The notes beneath the pieces are model-generated. The model was not told the origin of the DNA and made no database searches. It saw only the letters and a list, made by a program, of their open reading frames with translations. Of a stretch of DNA of 6,174 nt, positions 5,649 to 6,174 are shown piece by piece. Position 1 is the stretch's first letter, and each line of letters opens with the position of its first letter. The translations under genes and the position numbers were made by a program. The stretch lies in assembly GCA_004357005.1 (NCBI GenBank), contig SMWH01000129.1, positions 1-6,174 on the forward strand. The letters are read 5' to 3'. This DNA is from Gammaproteobacteria bacterium (GTDB lineage Bacteria > Pseudomonadota > Gammaproteobacteria > SMWH01).

Positions 5649-6174
5649 ATGCCTGAGCATCCACACGAAAACATCCGACCGCTGGAAAAGGGCATCGAGC
5701 TTGATCTCGCTGACCGGACCACCTATAGCGGCTATCTGAGGCTGGACAAGATCCTGAGCGCCCAGAAGCCCCTCAGCGACCCCCCGCACCATGACGAGAT
5801 GCTGTTTATCGTGATGCATCAGGTGGCGGAGTTGTGGTTCAAGCTCAATCTGCATGAACTGCGGGCCGCCATCGCCCTGATCCAGGAGGGCGATCTGGAT
5901 CCCTGCCTCAAGATCCTGGCCCGGGTGTCCCAGATCCAGCACCAGCTTTTCGAGGGGTGGGGGGTCCTGGAGACCCTGACGCCGGTGGAGTACGTGGAAT
6001 TCCGGGATGTCCTGGGCACGGCATCCGGGTTCCAGTCGCTCAGCTACCGCAAGATGGAGTTTCTGCTGGGCAACAAGAACGCAGGGATGCTCGAGGTGTT
6101 CGATCATGAACCCGAGGGCCAGCGGGAACTCAGGGACATCCTCGAGAATCCAAGTTTGTATGACGAGTTTCTCC
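5649..6174 (+). CDS. kynA: Tryptophan 2,3-dioxygenase, N-terminal part (runs off window)
   Basis: This cytosolic haem enzyme oxidises L-tryptophan with O2 to N-formylkynurenine, the first step of the kynurenine pathway. The ATG at 5649 opens 175 codons with no stop before the window end. Recognisable family blocks are TYSGYLRLDKILSAQKPLSD at 25-44, PPHHDEMLFIVMHQ at 45-58, ELWFKL, LHELRAAI, LTPVEYVEFRDVLG with Tyr115 and Arg119, SGFQS, YRKMEFLLGNKN and PSLYDEFL. By alignment from memory with the Xanthomonas enzyme (offset +2), Phe53, His57, Tyr115 and Arg119 correspond to its substrate-pocket residues Phe51, His55, Tyr113 and Arg117. The proximal haem histidine would be near residue 242, beyond the window. 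No Shine-Dalgarno site precedes the ATG (GCGGCGG is the nearest purine-rich run), but the start fits the length of homologues. It is divergent from pdhA; a kynU or kynB partner, if clustered, would lie downstream. Confidence 0.93.
   Translation, partial: MPEHPHENIRPLEKGIELDLADRTTYSGYLRLDKILSAQKPLSDPPHHDEMLFIVMHQVAELWFKLNLHELRAAIALIQEGDLDPCLKILARVSQIQHQLFEGWGVLETLTPVEYVEFRDVLGTASGFQSLSYRKMEFLLGNKNAGMLEVFDHEPEGQRELRDILENPSLYDEFL

Noticed and set aside
5646..6107. Minus-strand open frame opposite kynA
   Set aside because: The plus strand clearly encodes tryptophan 2,3-dioxygenase with its pocket residues; the antisense frame is a shadow.

Overview
The window is an ordinary-looking, GC-rich chromosomal segment. 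It most likely comes from a gammaproteobacterium. The E1-alpha and tryptophan dioxygenase proteins read like Xanthomonadales-type homologues, but I judged this from remembered family sequences, not from a search. Four gene blocks occupy almost all of it, and no gene-free stretch exceeds about 200 bases.

Left side (1-2008). The 5' end of a small lipoprotein gene runs leftward off the window. Across a 174-base gap it diverges from a rightward gene for a 575-residue secreted protein. That protein has a signal peptide, a nidogen-like beta-rich N-terminal region, and two tandem, diverged 142-residue modules at the C-terminus, each with two cysteines at matching positions. I cannot assign it a function.

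Centre (2043-5453, all leftward). This is a three-gene operon for a 2-oxo acid dehydrogenase complex of the alpha2beta2 E1 type, in the order pdhA (E1 alpha, TTG start), pdhB (E1 beta, overlapping pdhA by 8 bases), pdhC (E2, one lipoyl domain). E1 decarboxylates the 2-oxo acid (pyruvate is most likely) on thiamine diphosphate and acylates the lipoyl arm of E2. E2 then passes the acyl group to CoA. No E3 (lpd) gene lies in the window, so E3 must be encoded elsewhere. A 31-bp-stem palindrome of the kind seen as dispersed REP-like repeats sits in the 152-base gap between pdhB and pdhC, with an extra 14-base half-copy beside it. The E2 active-site motif has Thr where the family norm is Asp.

Right side (5454-6174). 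A 195-base divergent intergenic region separates pdhA from kynA (tryptophan 2,3-dioxygenase, first step of the kynurenine route). kynA runs rightward and is cut by the window end after 175 codons. The gap holds an 18-base dyad upstream of pdhA and some weaker repeats upstream of kynA.

I did not see a convincing new multi-gene system. The points most worth a second look are the palindrome inside the pdh operon, the E2 active-site substitution, and the architecture of the secreted protein.
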